Source of the DNA: Leptobrachium leishanense | Lineage: Eukaryota > Chordata > Amphibia > Anura > Megophryidae | DNA length: 64,000 bases | Assembly: GCA_009667805.1 (NCBI GenBank) | Contig: CM019063.1 | Location: forward strand, 53,242,881-53,306,880 | Reading direction: 5' to 3' | Shown here: positions 22,653-33,601 of the stretch, one piece after another | Position numbering within the stretch: the first letter of the stretch is position 1 | Layout of the letters: every line of letters begins with the position of its first letter | Translations under genes and position numbers: made by a program | Notes under the pieces: generated by a model | Told to the model about the DNA's origin: nothing | Seen by the model: the letters and a program-made list of their open reading frames with translations, nothing else | Databases searched by the model: none

Positions 22653-22690
22653 AGGGGTTATTCAGAGAGAGCCGTCGTCCATCAGGTCAA
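22653..22690. mobile_element. isolated F1 end
   Basis: TAGGGGTTATTCAGAGAGAGCC is the terminal sequence of an F1 element with no adjoining body, a truncated scrap. Confidence 0.55.
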
Positions 22691-22978
22691 TCAGATATGC
22701 TGCAATGTGATGTTAGCCTCCGCATCGAGGAGTAGGTGTTTATTTTGTATTTGTTTATTTTTTACATGTTCATATTATACCCTGCAACGACTTCACAATA
22801 AAGCAGAAACCAAAACAACGATATTTGTGTCCAGTGGCTATATCAGTATATATATATGTATATAAAATCCAAGGAACCCCACACTCACTTACAGCATGAC
22901 GACAATCAGATATACTTTCTTCGGTGCAAAATATGGCTGCAGGTAAATGTACAACAAAAGAATCCAGATGCACACAAG

Positions 22979-23888
22979 CAGGGTTATTCAAAGAGATCCA
23001 AATTGCTGGAGAAAGGTAACCGAACACTGAAATTCAGCATTTGGTAACCTTTCCTGGCCATTCGGCTATTCAGAGAGCAGGCAGTTCGCCAAATGTTGGC
23101 GAATTGCCTGCACATACGGTGCCTGTTCGGTGCCTGTTCAAGGGCAGTGAAATCCCCATAGAGAAGCAATGCTTCAGCTATTCAGAGAACAAAAACCTGC
23201 AGTGAAAAGTTGCCGAAATGCCCTGCCATTCGGTGGTTTCATTCGGCAGGTTTATTCAGGCGAATCCCATAGGCTCCAATGTTAAAAATATTCCAGTTTT
23301 AATTCAATATCTAATAAACCGTTGATTATAATATTCTGCAGTAAAGAGTCTCTTTATTTGTAGATTTTATAGGATCTCTTAGGCATTTTTGGGGATTTTT
23401 TTGAAAAACATTTTTTTCCCTTTTTTTTAAGTCGTTTTTTCTTTTTTCTGTAACAGCCCTTTTTATTATCATTCATTGAATTTTATATGTAAATTTCAGA
23501 CATTTTCGTTCAGTATTTTTACTTTTCAAACATTCAAGTGTACTGTTTTTTTAATTCACTCACATTCACATTCGTCTGGTGACAGATGACGGTGACGGAT
23601 TTTTCCTGCGGCTGCTCTGCACTGTGATTGGCGGCTGCTTGGGTTTCTCCAGCGTGCTTGGCGGGGTTAATCCAGATGTTTTTGTGAGTTTCTGTGTCCG
23701 TTCGCCGGGTTTTGCGGTGAGTTTTCGGCGGGTTTGCAGAGGCTTTTCCCTGCATTACGACGGCCCTGTGGTGCTTGCTGGATACATCGCAGGGTCGCTG
23801 AAATGGGATTGCCGAATGACACCGAATTGAAGAGAACGAAAAGTCACCAAACGTGCGTTGGCTTTTCGATTCTCTTTGAATAACCCTG
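22979..23888 (-). mobile_element. F1 snap-back MITE, copy e, complete
   Basis: 910 bp from CAGGGTTATTCAAAGAGATC to TCTCTTTGAATAACCCTG, lying in reverse relative to copy j (45847). The core is at 23272-23365. It is intact at both ends. No coding capacity: the small frames in it occur in both orientations of the family without conservation. Confidence 0.88.
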
Positions 23889-24015
23889 TATAAACAAAGA
23901 GACTCTTTACTGCAGAATATTATAATAAACGGTTTATTAGATATAAGATTAAAACGAGAATATTTTTAACATTGAAGCCTATGGGATTCGCCAGAATAAT
24001 TCTGCCGAATTAAAC

Positions 24016-25947
24016 ATAGAAAAATGTCGGCAGATAAGAACCTTTCGGCCCATCTAGTCTGCCCAATTACAAGGATACTTTACCTGGATTTATCTTTTGT
24101 TTAGGATAGCCTTATGCCTATCCCATGCCTGCTTAAATTCAATTACTGTTTTAGCCTCTACCACTTCAACTGGAAGACTGTTCCATGTATCCACCACCCT
24201 CTCAGTAAAATAATGCTTCCTGATGTTACTTTTAAACCTTTGCCCCTCTAATCTAAGACTATGTCCTCTTGTTTTGCTACTTTGTTTCCGTTTAAACATA
24301 CTCCCTTCCTCTACCTTGTGGATTCCCTTTACGTATTTAAATGTTTCTATCATATCTCCTCTGTCTCGTCTTTTTTCCAAGCTGTACATGTTAAGATCAT
24401 TAAGCCTTTCCTGGTAACTTTTCTCCTTCAAGCCGTACACCATTTTAGTAGCCCTTCTCTGAACTCTCTCTAAGATGTCTATATCCTTCTGGAGATACGG
24501 TCTCCAGTACTGCACACAGTACTCCAAGTGAGGTCTCACCAGTGCTCTGTACAGTGGCATGAGCACTTCCCTTTTCCTACTGCTAATACCTCTCCCTACT
24601 TCAACCAAGCATTCTGCCAGCATTTCCAAATATTCTGTCAGCATTTCCAAGCATTCTGCCAGCATTTCCTGCTGCTCTATTACATTGACTACTTACCCTT
24701 AGATCCTCTGAAATAATGACCCCTAAATCCCTTTCCTCAGATGTTGAGGTTAAGACTGTATCAAATATTCTATATTCAGCCCTTGGGTTTTTACGTCCCA
24801 GGTGCATTATCTTGCACTTATCCACATTAAAACTCAATTGCCACAACTCCGACCATTTTTTTAGTTTACCTAAATCATTTGTAATTTGGCTGATCCCTCC
24901 AGGAACGTCAACCCTGTTGCAAATCTTTGTGTCATCAGCAAAAATACATACTTTTCCATTAAAATGGAAAATGGATATTCTGCAATATCACTAATAAAAA
25001 TATTAAAGAGAATAGGTCCAAGTACTGACCCCTGAGGTACCCCACTGGTAACAAGACCTTGCACCGAATAAACTCCATTTACCAAAACCCTCTGTTGCCT
25101 GTCATTCAGCCACTGCCTAATCCATTCAACAATATTGGAATCCAAGCTCAAAGATTGCAATTTATTGATAAGCCTTCTATGCGGAACAGTATCAAAAGCC
25201 TTACTGAAATCTAAATAAGCAATGTCTACTGCACCACCTGTGTCTATTATTTTGCTATACAATCAAAAAAATCAGATTAGTTTGGCATGATCTCCCTGAG
25301 GTAAACCCATGTTGTTTCTGATCCTGTAATCTATGTGTTTTTAGATGTTCAACAATCCTTTCCTTTAACATGGTTTCCATTAATTTCCCCACTACTGACG
25401 TAAGACTAACTGGCCTATAGTTCCCCGATTCCTCCCTACTACCCTTCTTATAAATGGGCACAACATTTGCTAATTTCCAGTCTTCTGGGACGACTCCCGT
25501 TAGCAAGGATTGGTTAAATAAATCTGTTAATGGTTTTGCTATTACATCACTGAGCTCTTTTAATAATTTAGGGTGGATCCCATCAGGCCCCATTGACTTA
25601 TTTGTCTTTACTTTAGACAGCTGCTGTAGAACCTCCTCCTCCGTAAACTCATATGTAAATGTCTCGTTAGTGTTTCCTCCTAACTGAGGTCCCTTTCCTT
25701 CCTTTTCTTCCTCAAAGACTGAACAAAACTATTCATTGAGGCAGTCAGCGAGACTTTTATCCTCTTCTACATACCTTCCTTCCTTTGTTTTTAATCTAAC
25801 TAATCCTTGTTTTACTTTTCTTTTCTCGTTTATGTATCTAAAAAATGTTTTGTCCCGCTTTTTTACTGACTGAGCTATTTTCTCTTCTGCGTGTGCTTTG
25901 GAAGCTCTTATAAATTGCTTTGCCTCTTTCTGCCTAATCTTATAAAC
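24016..25947 (-). mobile_element. CR1 LINE, 5'-truncated, nested in F1
   Basis: About 1.93 kb of minus-strand CR1. F1 sequence is continuous on either side when it is removed (GCCGAATTAAAC at left, CACTGAATGGCAGGGCAT at right; compare 46490-46530), with AAAC as a possible short target duplication. The 3' end at the left shows the single tail unit ACATAGAA. It includes the RT domain but no endonuclease. Confidence 0.92.
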
Positions 25948-25965
25948 CACTGAATGGCAGGGCAT
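24090..25965 (-). pseudogene. CR1 ORF2 fragment: reverse transcriptase and C-terminus
   Basis: Read from 25965 leftwards: a basic linker (KKRDKTFFRYINEKRK), then the RT with [48 protein letters not shown] and [16 protein letters not shown], then [41 protein letters not shown] and the C-terminal RPHLEYCVQYW to LNKR end at 24090. Frame changes occur near 25260 and just before FADD at about 24960. A 21-bp unit encoding GNAGRML/NADRIFG is present three times at 24606-24668, against once in the copy at 8200. Not functional. Confidence 0.92.
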
Positions 25966-26265
25966 TTTGGCAACTTTTCACTGCCGGTTTTTGTTCTCTG
26001 AATAGACGAAGCTGTGGGGATTTCACTGCCCTCGAACAGGCACCGAACAGGCACCGTATGTGCAGGCAATTCACCAACATTTGGCGAATTGCCTGCTCTC
26101 TGAATAGCCGAATGGCCAGGAAAGGTTACCAAATGCTGAATTTCAGCGGTCGGTTACCTTTCGCCAGCAATTCGGAGCTCTTTGAATAACCCTGATAGAT
26201 TTTGTAGGCTCTTTTAGGCAATTTCAGGATTTTATTGGCGAAAAAAAAATTACGTTTTTTTTTAA

Positions 26266-26907
26266 CCTCCCTGGCAGTATTCCCGAGTGTGACTTGGGGT
26301 TAAATTTCGCTACCACGAACGGTAACCCCGAGCCACACTCGGGCTGGATACATACTCACCTCCTCCTGGCTCCCTCGCTGTCCCTGCAGTGTGATCGCAG
26401 CGAGCTGCTTCCTGGATGGCTCCCTGTGAGTCACATGGTGCAGAGGGGCGAGGCCAGCATAAAAGAAATCTTTTTTACATTTGGATTATACAGTGTAATG
26501 TTTATGAACGGCCACTAGGTGGCAGTACAGGATAAGAAATAGACCATACATCGTTTCACCCTTGCTTGCAGACAGATTTCAGTGTTTTTTGTTGTATTTT
26601 ATTGAATATCATTTATTTGCATTATTTTGGATAATTATTTTTGGGATAATAAATTATCATGTCGTGTTTCAAACTTTATCGGACTCTATTTTTACTATTA
26701 CTATTTTTTTTATTATTATTTACTATTTTTTTTTTATTAATTTATTTATTTATAAAGGATTTTACAAGTAAGGACTCTTGATTGCACGGATTTCAGTGCA
26801 TGATTCCTAATTATTACAGGCTAACTATGTACAAAAACACGTTTCCTTTAAAAAAAATTGAGACACTTTTAGACATGAAATTTTGAAAAATTAGACCGCC
26901 AGGGAGG
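26266..26907. mobile_element. piggyBac-like MITE with TTAA target
   Basis: The ends are CCTCCCTGGCAGT and ACCGCCAGGGAGG, exactly flanked by TTAA (26262-26265 and 26908-26911). Subterminal inverted words CCCGAGTGTGACTTGGGGTT and CCCCGAGCCACACTCGGG form a hairpin at the left. The 642 bp encode no transposase. It sits within a T-rich stretch of F1 copy f. Confidence 0.92.
26510..26527 (+). promoter_or_regulatory. CTCF-like motif
   Basis: GGCCACTAGGTGGCAGTA agrees closely with the vertebrate CTCF core (CCANYAGNKGGCRS, recalled from general knowledge). It lies inside the TTAA element. Occupancy cannot be judged from sequence. Confidence 0.45.
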
Positions 26908-27368
26908 TTAAGTCGTTTTTTCTTTTTTCTGTAACAGCCCTTTTTATCATCATTAAATTTTCATTCAATAGTTTCTTTGCAAACAGCGTTTCACTTTTCA
27001 AACATTCAAGCAAACTATTTTTTTTTTCTCACTCCATTCGTCTGCAGTGTCGGCTTTTTCCGGCGGCTGCTCTGTGTGTGATCGTCTCAAGCTAGGGTTT
27101 CTTCAGCGTGTTCGGCAGGGTTAATCCAGATGTTTTTGCGGGTTTCGGTATGCATTCGCCTGGGTTTTGCGGTGAGTGTTCGGCGGGTTTGCGTTGACTT
27201 TTCCCTGCACTACGACGGCCCTGTGGTGTTTGCTGAAATACACCGCAGGGTCGCCGAAATGGGATCGCCAAATCGCAGCGAATTGAAGAGAACGAATAGT
27301 CACCGAACGTGCGGTGACTTTTCAATTCTCTTTGAATAACCCTGTTGGTCTTGAAAAATAGTAACATA

Positions 27369-28244
27369 CAGGGGGTTATTCAGAGAGCTGACATTTCGGT
27401 GCTCTCTCATTCTCTGCACTTCCCTGCACTTCAGGGAATCAAAGTTCCCCACCCTGCGGTGAATTCAGCATTCACCGCAGGGTCCCCGAAGTGCAGAGAA
27501 TGGGCCACCGAATGTCACCACAAACCCGCCAGTCGCCGCTGCAAACCCAACGCCTGCTGCCGCCAACCCGCTGAGCACCCGCCGGAAACACACCGGAGTG
27601 CTGCCAAACGCAGTCGACAAGCCACCAACCACAACGCCAGCCGGCTGCCAGAAAAAGCCAACAAGCTGATGAATGGGGTAAAAAAAAGACAATACGCTTG
27701 AAAGTGTCAAAATTGAAATACTGTTTGCAAAACAACTACTGAACGAAAATGTCTGGAATTAACATATAAGATCCAATGAATGAAAATAAAAAGGTCTATT
27801 GTAAAAAAAGGAAGAACGCTATTAAAAAAATGAAACGGAAAAAAGAATTGCTGAAAAAATCCTAAATAATCTATAAATAAAGAGATTTTTTGCTGCAGAT
27901 GAAAATATTAAATGGTTTATTAGATATTGGATAAAAACAGGAATAATTTTAACATTGAAACCTATGGGATTCGCCTGAATAAACCTGCCGAAGAAAAGCA
28001 TCGAACAGCAGGGCTTTTCGATAACTTTTCTCTGCTGTTCGGTATCTGTGAGTAGATTAACCATTGCTTCTCTATGGGGGATTTCACTGCCGTCAAACAG
28101 GCACCGTATGTGAAGGCAGTTCGGCAAAATTTGGCGAACTGCCTGCTCTCTGAATAGCCGAATGGTCCTGAAATGCCACCGTACGGGGAAATTCACTGTT
28201 CGGTGCTATTTCGGGGCCAGATCGGCTCTCTCTAAATAACCCTG
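27369..28244 (+). mobile_element. F1 snap-back MITE, copy g, complete with TA flanks
   Basis: 876 bp from CAGGGGGTTATTCAGAGAGC to CTCTCTAAATAACCCTG, with TA immediately outside both ends (27367-27368 and 28245-28246). Core at 27883-27966. TA flanks here and at copy j suggest a TA target like that of Tc1/mariner-type transposases, though a TA could also be part of the terminus. Confidence 0.87.
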
Positions 28245-28249
28245 TAAAT

Positions 28250-29405
28250 CAAAATATTCCTTTTTTTTTTTTTTCATTAAATTCTACTTCGAAATGAGAA
28301 ACTATTATTAAAAAAAATTTAATGAAAAACTCGACTCAAATAAAATGCATTGCCAAAGAATATTTAGTATCAGCAAAAGTTTAACCCTCGGGGTACACGG
28401 CAGGGTAACGACATCTGCTGAGTGGTCTTAAACTTGTTTTGAATTAACCTTAGTCTTATTCATATTCTTTCTTACCTTAAACACTCACCAAAGCGAGGAG
28501 ACAGAAGAAGTCATTTATTCCTGAGCTTTGTCTACTTTATTTTTTTGCAATACCTCAGGCATTTGTTCAACATTTCATGTTTTCTGCAATTTTTTAAACT
28601 TTTCATGTGACGAGAAGCTATCTGCAAGCACCTGCAGCGGAGAAATAAAAAAAAAAAGTGTATATATATATATATATAAAAAAGAAAACGTATTTCTGTC
28701 AAATAACACACTTTTTAAAGAAAGGAAACAGTGTGTAAATGAAGGCGAGAGCCTCGATCACCTGGACTTATATTACCAGGAAATCAATTACGCCATTCAC
28801 CCCCTCTCCCCAAAGTTACCGATTCCGGCAAATTGAATGGCCTTCATTACGGGGTCATTTGTAGAGGTGGACACAATCAAAGACCCGGTGTCACGGATAG
28901 AAATTGAGTATTTGATATTCAGATGAGAATGAATGGCTCCAGAAGCAGAACATCTTCCACGATTCCAACAAAAAAAAGGAAAAGAATGAGAAACGGAGAC
29001 GGGAAGAATTTACCGTCGCTGGAAATACGTCTAGAAGCGATACGTTCGAGAAATGATTAAAAATAATAATTCCGAGTCCCGTTTCGCGTCGTCCGAGGAG
29101 CTTATTAAATGGATTCCCATATGACAATGCACATCTAATTTCAGTTAGAATGCCTTTCATTTGTAAATTTGTCAAACTGAGCTTTTTTTAGTAAAAACTG
29201 GAAAAATGTGACATTGAGGAAAAATACAGATATATACGAGTTATACTTTGTATTGAAAAGATAACGCGTTCGATAAAACATTTTAGTGACATTACAAAAT
29301 CACCTATAAACGATTCTTATGAGAATTAATCCTAAAAAGTGTGTCCATGTCCCTAAAATATACATAGATATGGACTCAGGTGACATTCGCAGCTTACCAT
29401 TAATG
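28250..29405. other. apparently unique DNA, no gene recognised
   Basis: No repeat of this window is present apart from a (TA)n tract near 28660. No open frame has recognisable features. Confidence 0.35.
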
Positions 29406-29410
29406 CATGG

Positions 29411-30004
29411 CATACACTGATTAGCCAAAACTTTAAAACCACCCGCCTTATGTCATGTAGGTCCCCCTCTTGCTGATTTGTCGAGGTATGGACTCCACAA
29501 GACCTCTGAATGTTTCCTCTGGTATCTGGCACCAAGTCATTAGCAGCAGATAATTTAAGTCCTGCAAGTTGCGAGGTGGGGCATCCGTGGATGGGATTTC
29601 TTGTTCCAGCACATTCTACAGATGCTCAATAGGATTGAGATCTGGGGAATTTGGAAGCCAAGGCAACACCTTGAAATCTTCCCAGGGTGACAGGGGGCAT
29701 TATTCTGCTGAAAGAAGCCACTGTCATCAGGAACCACCATGGCCATGAAGAGGTTTACATGGCCTTCAGCAATCTCTAGGTAGGTGGTGCATGTCACGTG
29801 TGTGCTGACACCTCTCTATCATGGCTAGCATTAGGTTTTTCAGCAATTTGAGTTACAGTAGCTCTTCTGTGTGATCAGACCAGATGGGCTCACCTTCCCT
29901 CTCCTTGGGCGCCCATGGCCCTGAAGCCGGTTCACCAGTTGTCCTTGCTTGCACCACTTTTGGTAACTAACCCCTGCACACTGGAAACACCCCACAAGGC
30001 AATG
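29411..30004 (-). mobile_element. Tc1-like transposon remnant with internal deletion
   Basis: The left terminal sequence is TACACTGATTAGCCAAAAC. On the minus strand, fragments of a Tc1-type transposase occur: the DDE region reads FFQQNNAPCH where the family has QQDNAPCH, and the specificity/helix-turn-helix part lies at 29820-29990 in broken frames (LQGHGRPRR). A central segment between about 29795 and 29800 is missing. The other terminus is not seen; it passes into the 20-bp minisatellite. Confidence 0.8.
29555..29797 (-). pseudogene. Tc1 transposase fragment, catalytic Asp lost
   Basis: About 80 codons spanning the second catalytic aspartate region. The expected D is N (codon AAT at about 29703-29709 in reverse), so even a repaired frame would lack catalysis. 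Downstream residues resemble the DLNPIEN-containing region only weakly because of frameshifts. Confidence 0.7.
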
Positions 30005-30688
30005 ACAATATATATCACCCCATGACACTATGTCCCACCCCCGCGACACTATGTCCCACCCCGTGACAATATATCCCACCCTGAGACAATATATCCCACC
30101 TCGTGGCAATATATCTCACCCAGCGACAATATATCCCACCCTGTGACAATATATACGACCCTACGACACTATATCCAATCCTGTGACAATATACAACACC
30201 CATTGTCAATATATCCCACCCTGAGACAATATAACCCACCCTGAGACAATATATCCACCCTGAGAATATATTCCACCCTGTGACACTATATCCCACACAG
30301 TGTCAATATATCCCACCTGAGACAATATATTCCATCCTGTGACAATATATCCCACCCTGTGTCAATATATCCCACCCTGAGGCAATATATCCACCCTGAG
30401 AATATATTCCACCCTGTGACACTATATCCCACACAGTGTCAATATATCCCACCCTGAGACAATATATTCCATCCTGTGACAATATATCCCAACCTGCATC
30501 AATATATCCCATCCTGTGACAATACATCCCACCCTGTGTCAATATATCCCACCCTGAGGCAATATATCCCACCCAGTGACAATATTTCCCACCCTGTGAC
30601 AATATATTCTACCCTGTGACAATATATCCCACCCTGAGACAATAGGTCCCACCTTGTGACAATATATTCTTCCCTGTGTCAATATTAG
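30005..30688. repeat. 20-bp minisatellite, about 34 copies
   Basis: Tandem units AATATATCCCACCCTGTGAC with frequent variants (GAGAC, GTGTC, GAGGC) and occasional unit truncations (AATATATCCACCCTGAG). A larger block at 30240-30330 recurs at 30380-30470, so blocks have been duplicated. Minus-strand frames with repeated ILSQGGIY words are products of the repeat, not genes. Confidence 0.95.
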
Positions 30689-31237
30689 TGATGCGCCGAA
30701 CACCCCCGTGTTTGGGTCGCATTCGAACTCGAACAATTTCAAAAATTCGAGTTCGAACTCAAACACGAACCGAACTCAATGCAAGTCAATGGGACTCGAA
30801 AGTTCGATTTTTAGAGTGCCCTCCAAATGGGCATATATGCAAGATATTTGCCATAAAAGGTCAAACAAGCACAAAAAGTTTTAAAAAAAATGTTTTTAAA
30901 GGAACAGTGAGTTTTCCATGAAATAAAGGTTAAGAATAAAAACAAAAAATTCCTTCAAATATCGTGCCTAGTAGGTCCCCATAACCTGCCCGTGAAGTGT
31001 AGGATGTATAGAAACATTTAAAAACAAAAAAATGACATTTCAAATGACGGTAAATGCTTTTCCTTTAATCTATTCATAAACGACTGCTTGGGGCGGCAGC
31101 CTGTATGAAAAGAGGAGACATTTTTGGACACGCAGAACAAGTTTAGTGATTTTTTTGGCTAAATTATGGTGAAACTTATGCAGGCTTTGGATGAAAGTAA
31201 CAATAGGTGCTTTAAAATTGGGCCTTTAGTGTCGGCA

Positions 31238-31500
31238 ACAGTGCCTTCATACTGTAACCGCTCTGTGGTATTGTGGAAGAGTGCAGGGTTGGACCCTGTG
31301 GTCCAATATTAAAATGATATGAATCTGGTAATATAAGCGTCAGTGGCAGTGCACCCAAATATTGTGCCTTTGGTTGCAGCAAGTGCCTTCACACCGTAAC
31401 CCTTTTGTGGTATTGTGGAAGAGTGCAGGGTTGGACCCTGCGGTCCAATATTAAAATGATATGAATCTGGTATAGGCGTCAGTGGCAGTGCACCCAAATA
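31238..31500. repeat. about 147-bp direct duplication
   Basis: GAGTGCAGGGTTGGACCCTG and the following TGGTCCAATATTAAAATG-type block occur at about 31280 and again about 150 bp later, with a few substitutions; GTCAGTGGCAGTGCACCCAA follows in both. Confidence 0.85.
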
Positions 31501-31872
31501 TTACTGCGCTATAGTGTATGGCAGGATGGAAGCGCACCAGCAGTAACAAGCAGCGGAAAATTTCAGACAGGGGCACAGAGCGAGAGTAGTTGTTATAACA
31601 AAACCAGCTCAACAACGTTTAGGTATTAGTACTGTGCTACTGTATATGGTGAGAATTGGCGCACACCAGTCCCGGCGGCTCTGCATCATCACGCCGCGCC
31701 CTGCCCCCTGATCACTCAGAGCTGCGCCGGGTGCCGCCGGAGCTCCTGGCATTCAGCCAGCTGGCGGCACCATGCGTCCGGGCCCCCCCCCCCGATCGCC
31801 ACCCGGGGCCCTGGATGTCACAATATTACAATCCAAACGCAAACGGGTTAAGTAACCAAATTTGTAAGAAGA

Positions 31873-32292
31873 AGAATTAATGCAGCATATGAATCCTCAC
31901 ACTGCCGGGCAGCACCTTAAGGCCCGGTTCACACCTAAGCGTTTTACAGCGCATTCCTGTACGCTGTAAAATGCATAAACAGGGAAATCCCATTATTTTC
32001 TATGGGACCCGTTCATACCTGGGTGTTTTACAGCGTGCAGGAACGCGCTGTAAAACGTCCTACGCCCAAAGAAGTACAGGAGCTTCTTTGGGGCGTATTG
32101 CAGCGCGTTCACTCTGTAGTCTATGGCCGTGAATGCGCTGCAATGCGTGTTCGCATGATTTTTACGTTTGCGCGATACGCGCGTTAAAAAATGTACGTAT
32201 TGCGCGTGTAAAAAAACGCAGGTGTGAACCCAGCCTTACAGTATAATTAATGCAGCATATGATTCCGCACACTGCCGGGCAGCACCTCTACA
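31873..32292 (-). repeat. displaced units of the 51-bp minisatellite
   Basis: Two reverse-oriented units (ATTAATGCAGCATATGAATC and CTGCCGGGCAGCACC) match the array at 1430-3018. They are separated by the Harbinger-like MITE at 31920-32235. Confidence 0.88.
31920..32235. mobile_element. Harbinger-like MITE with TTA target
   Basis: The ends are GGCCCGGTTCACACCT and AGGTGTGAACCCAGCC, flanked by TTA on both sides (31917-31919 and 32236-32238), a three-base target typical of PIF/Harbinger. Internal words GTTTTACAGCG and CGCTGTAAAAC are inverted, so it is a foldback. It interrupts the 51-bp minisatellite units exactly. Confidence 0.85.
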
Positions 32293-33187
32293 GTTTGTGG
32301 ATCCAGGAATCAGGTGAGTATTAGAAAGAAAAAAAAGGTTTTCTTTTATTTTGCTGGGGACATTTAAAAATGTCCTCGGATTTTTTTTTAAAAAAAAATG
32401 TGTCACCTTACCTTAGCCTGGTGGTCAGTGGGGGCTCCCTGGATCCTGGTTGTGGGGAAGGGGGGTCTGCCGTGGCTCCCTCCCTGGAGTCAAAGTGCCA
32501 CCTCTCTGCCACATGCACCCGGCTGGCCAGCCCGCACAGTCGCAGCTCTGTAATCTTGCGGCCGCATGCTCCTCAAGGGGTCCTTGGGAGGGAGGCTCCG
32601 GCGGGCTGCCCTCTACAGTGCCTGATTAGAGGGCCTCGTCTGCCTGGTGTTTTAGCAACAAGAATGTTTTATCCCATAGGCTTCAATGTTAAAAATATTC
32701 CCGTTCTAATTCAATATCTAATAAACCATTGCTTATAATATTCTGCAGTAAAGAGTCTCTTTACTTTTAGATTTTTTAGGATTTTTTAAGTATTTTTTTT
32801 AAAATAAATCCTTTTTTTTTCGAACTTTTGGCGAACATCCCAAAAAGTTCAAAGTTCGTGAACTTTCGAATGGCCAATGTTCGAATTGAACTCCGAACCG
32901 ATTGAACCGAACAGTTCATCCCTATTCCTCTGGTCGGTCTGCTTCTCCATCTGGCTGCGGCTCCTCTGCCCCACGCTTTGTCTTCATTCTGCCCTGATTG
33001 GGCAAAATCCTGCACCTGACCTGGACTTTGCCCAATCATGGCTCTAATTCATTACTGAGCCCTGATTGGTCAAAGTCCTGCACCTCACCTGGACTTTGAT
33101 ATGGAGAAGTTTAGTAACGACACTGACAGACACTTGTCTAAAACTGAATTTCTCTGTAATACAGGGTCCTTGCACAGTTGGTGGGGC

Positions 33188-33601
33188 CTAACCTGCGCGT
33201 GGACTTTCTGAGTGCGTGTCATTCGTTAGCTTAGCAATCAGGGTGGTGGCGCATCCAATAAAATAATTATTAATGGCTTTTGCTACATCTAGGGGGTGTT
33301 GCAGGGTTTGGTTGTTTACTTTGACAACGGCTGGTTGGGAGTGGACGGGGGGTGATTTTATGTTAGTTATGATTTTCCAAAAATTTCTAGGGTTTGATAT
33401 GTTATTGTTTAGAGTTTCATTGAAGTATTGGGCTTTCGCCATTTTTGTTTGCTTTGTGCACGAATTCCGCCATTTTCGGTATTCACAATGATCGTTCATG
33501 GATCCAGTACTCTTGAAATTTGACCACAGGGAATCTCTAAACTGGTACATTTGCGTGAGGTCAGCTGTAACCCAGGGGAGGTGGGCCCCTTTTACTCGCA
33601 C
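33188..33601 (-). pseudogene. LINE ORF2 fragment, endonuclease-RT linker
   Basis: About 137 codons in an open frame: LPWVTADLTQMYQFRDSLW, a basic stretch with CTKQTKMAKAQYF, then NPRNFWKIITNIKSP, typical of the linker between endonuclease and reverse transcriptase in the L2/Rex/CR1 group of LINEs. No catalytic motif is included. It is bounded on the right by F1 copy h. Confidence 0.75.

Larger units (their letters stand above)
23889..27344 (-). mobile_element. F1 snap-back MITE, copy f, half inverted, with two insertions
   Basis: The right part (26195-27344) runs core to terminus in reverse orientation. The left part (23889-26194) runs core to terminus in forward orientation. Reversing only the left part would give one complete reverse-oriented F1 element, so this half appears inverted, with breakpoints at the core word ATCTATAAA and at the terminal CCCTG. 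The inverted half contains a CR1 (24016-25947) and the other half a TTAA element (26266-26907). Confidence 0.75.
30689..32924. mobile_element. TAGGGATG/GTTCGG-type element, copy 1, with insertions
   Basis: The right end, reversed, reads TAGGGATGAACTGTTCGG and matches the left end of the copy at 59195. The left end is a related TAGTGATGCGCCGAACACC followed by inverted words of TTCGAACTCGAAC type. Inside are a duplicated segment (31238-31485), a piece of 51-bp minisatellite holding a Harbinger-like MITE, a GC-rich block at 32380-32640 shared with 59440-59690, and the common core at 32668-32766. No transposase. Confidence 0.6.

Noticed and set aside
30015..30766. Gly/Tyr/Ile-rich repeated peptide frames
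   Set aside because: Created by the 20-bp minisatellite; frames change with each unit-length variant.
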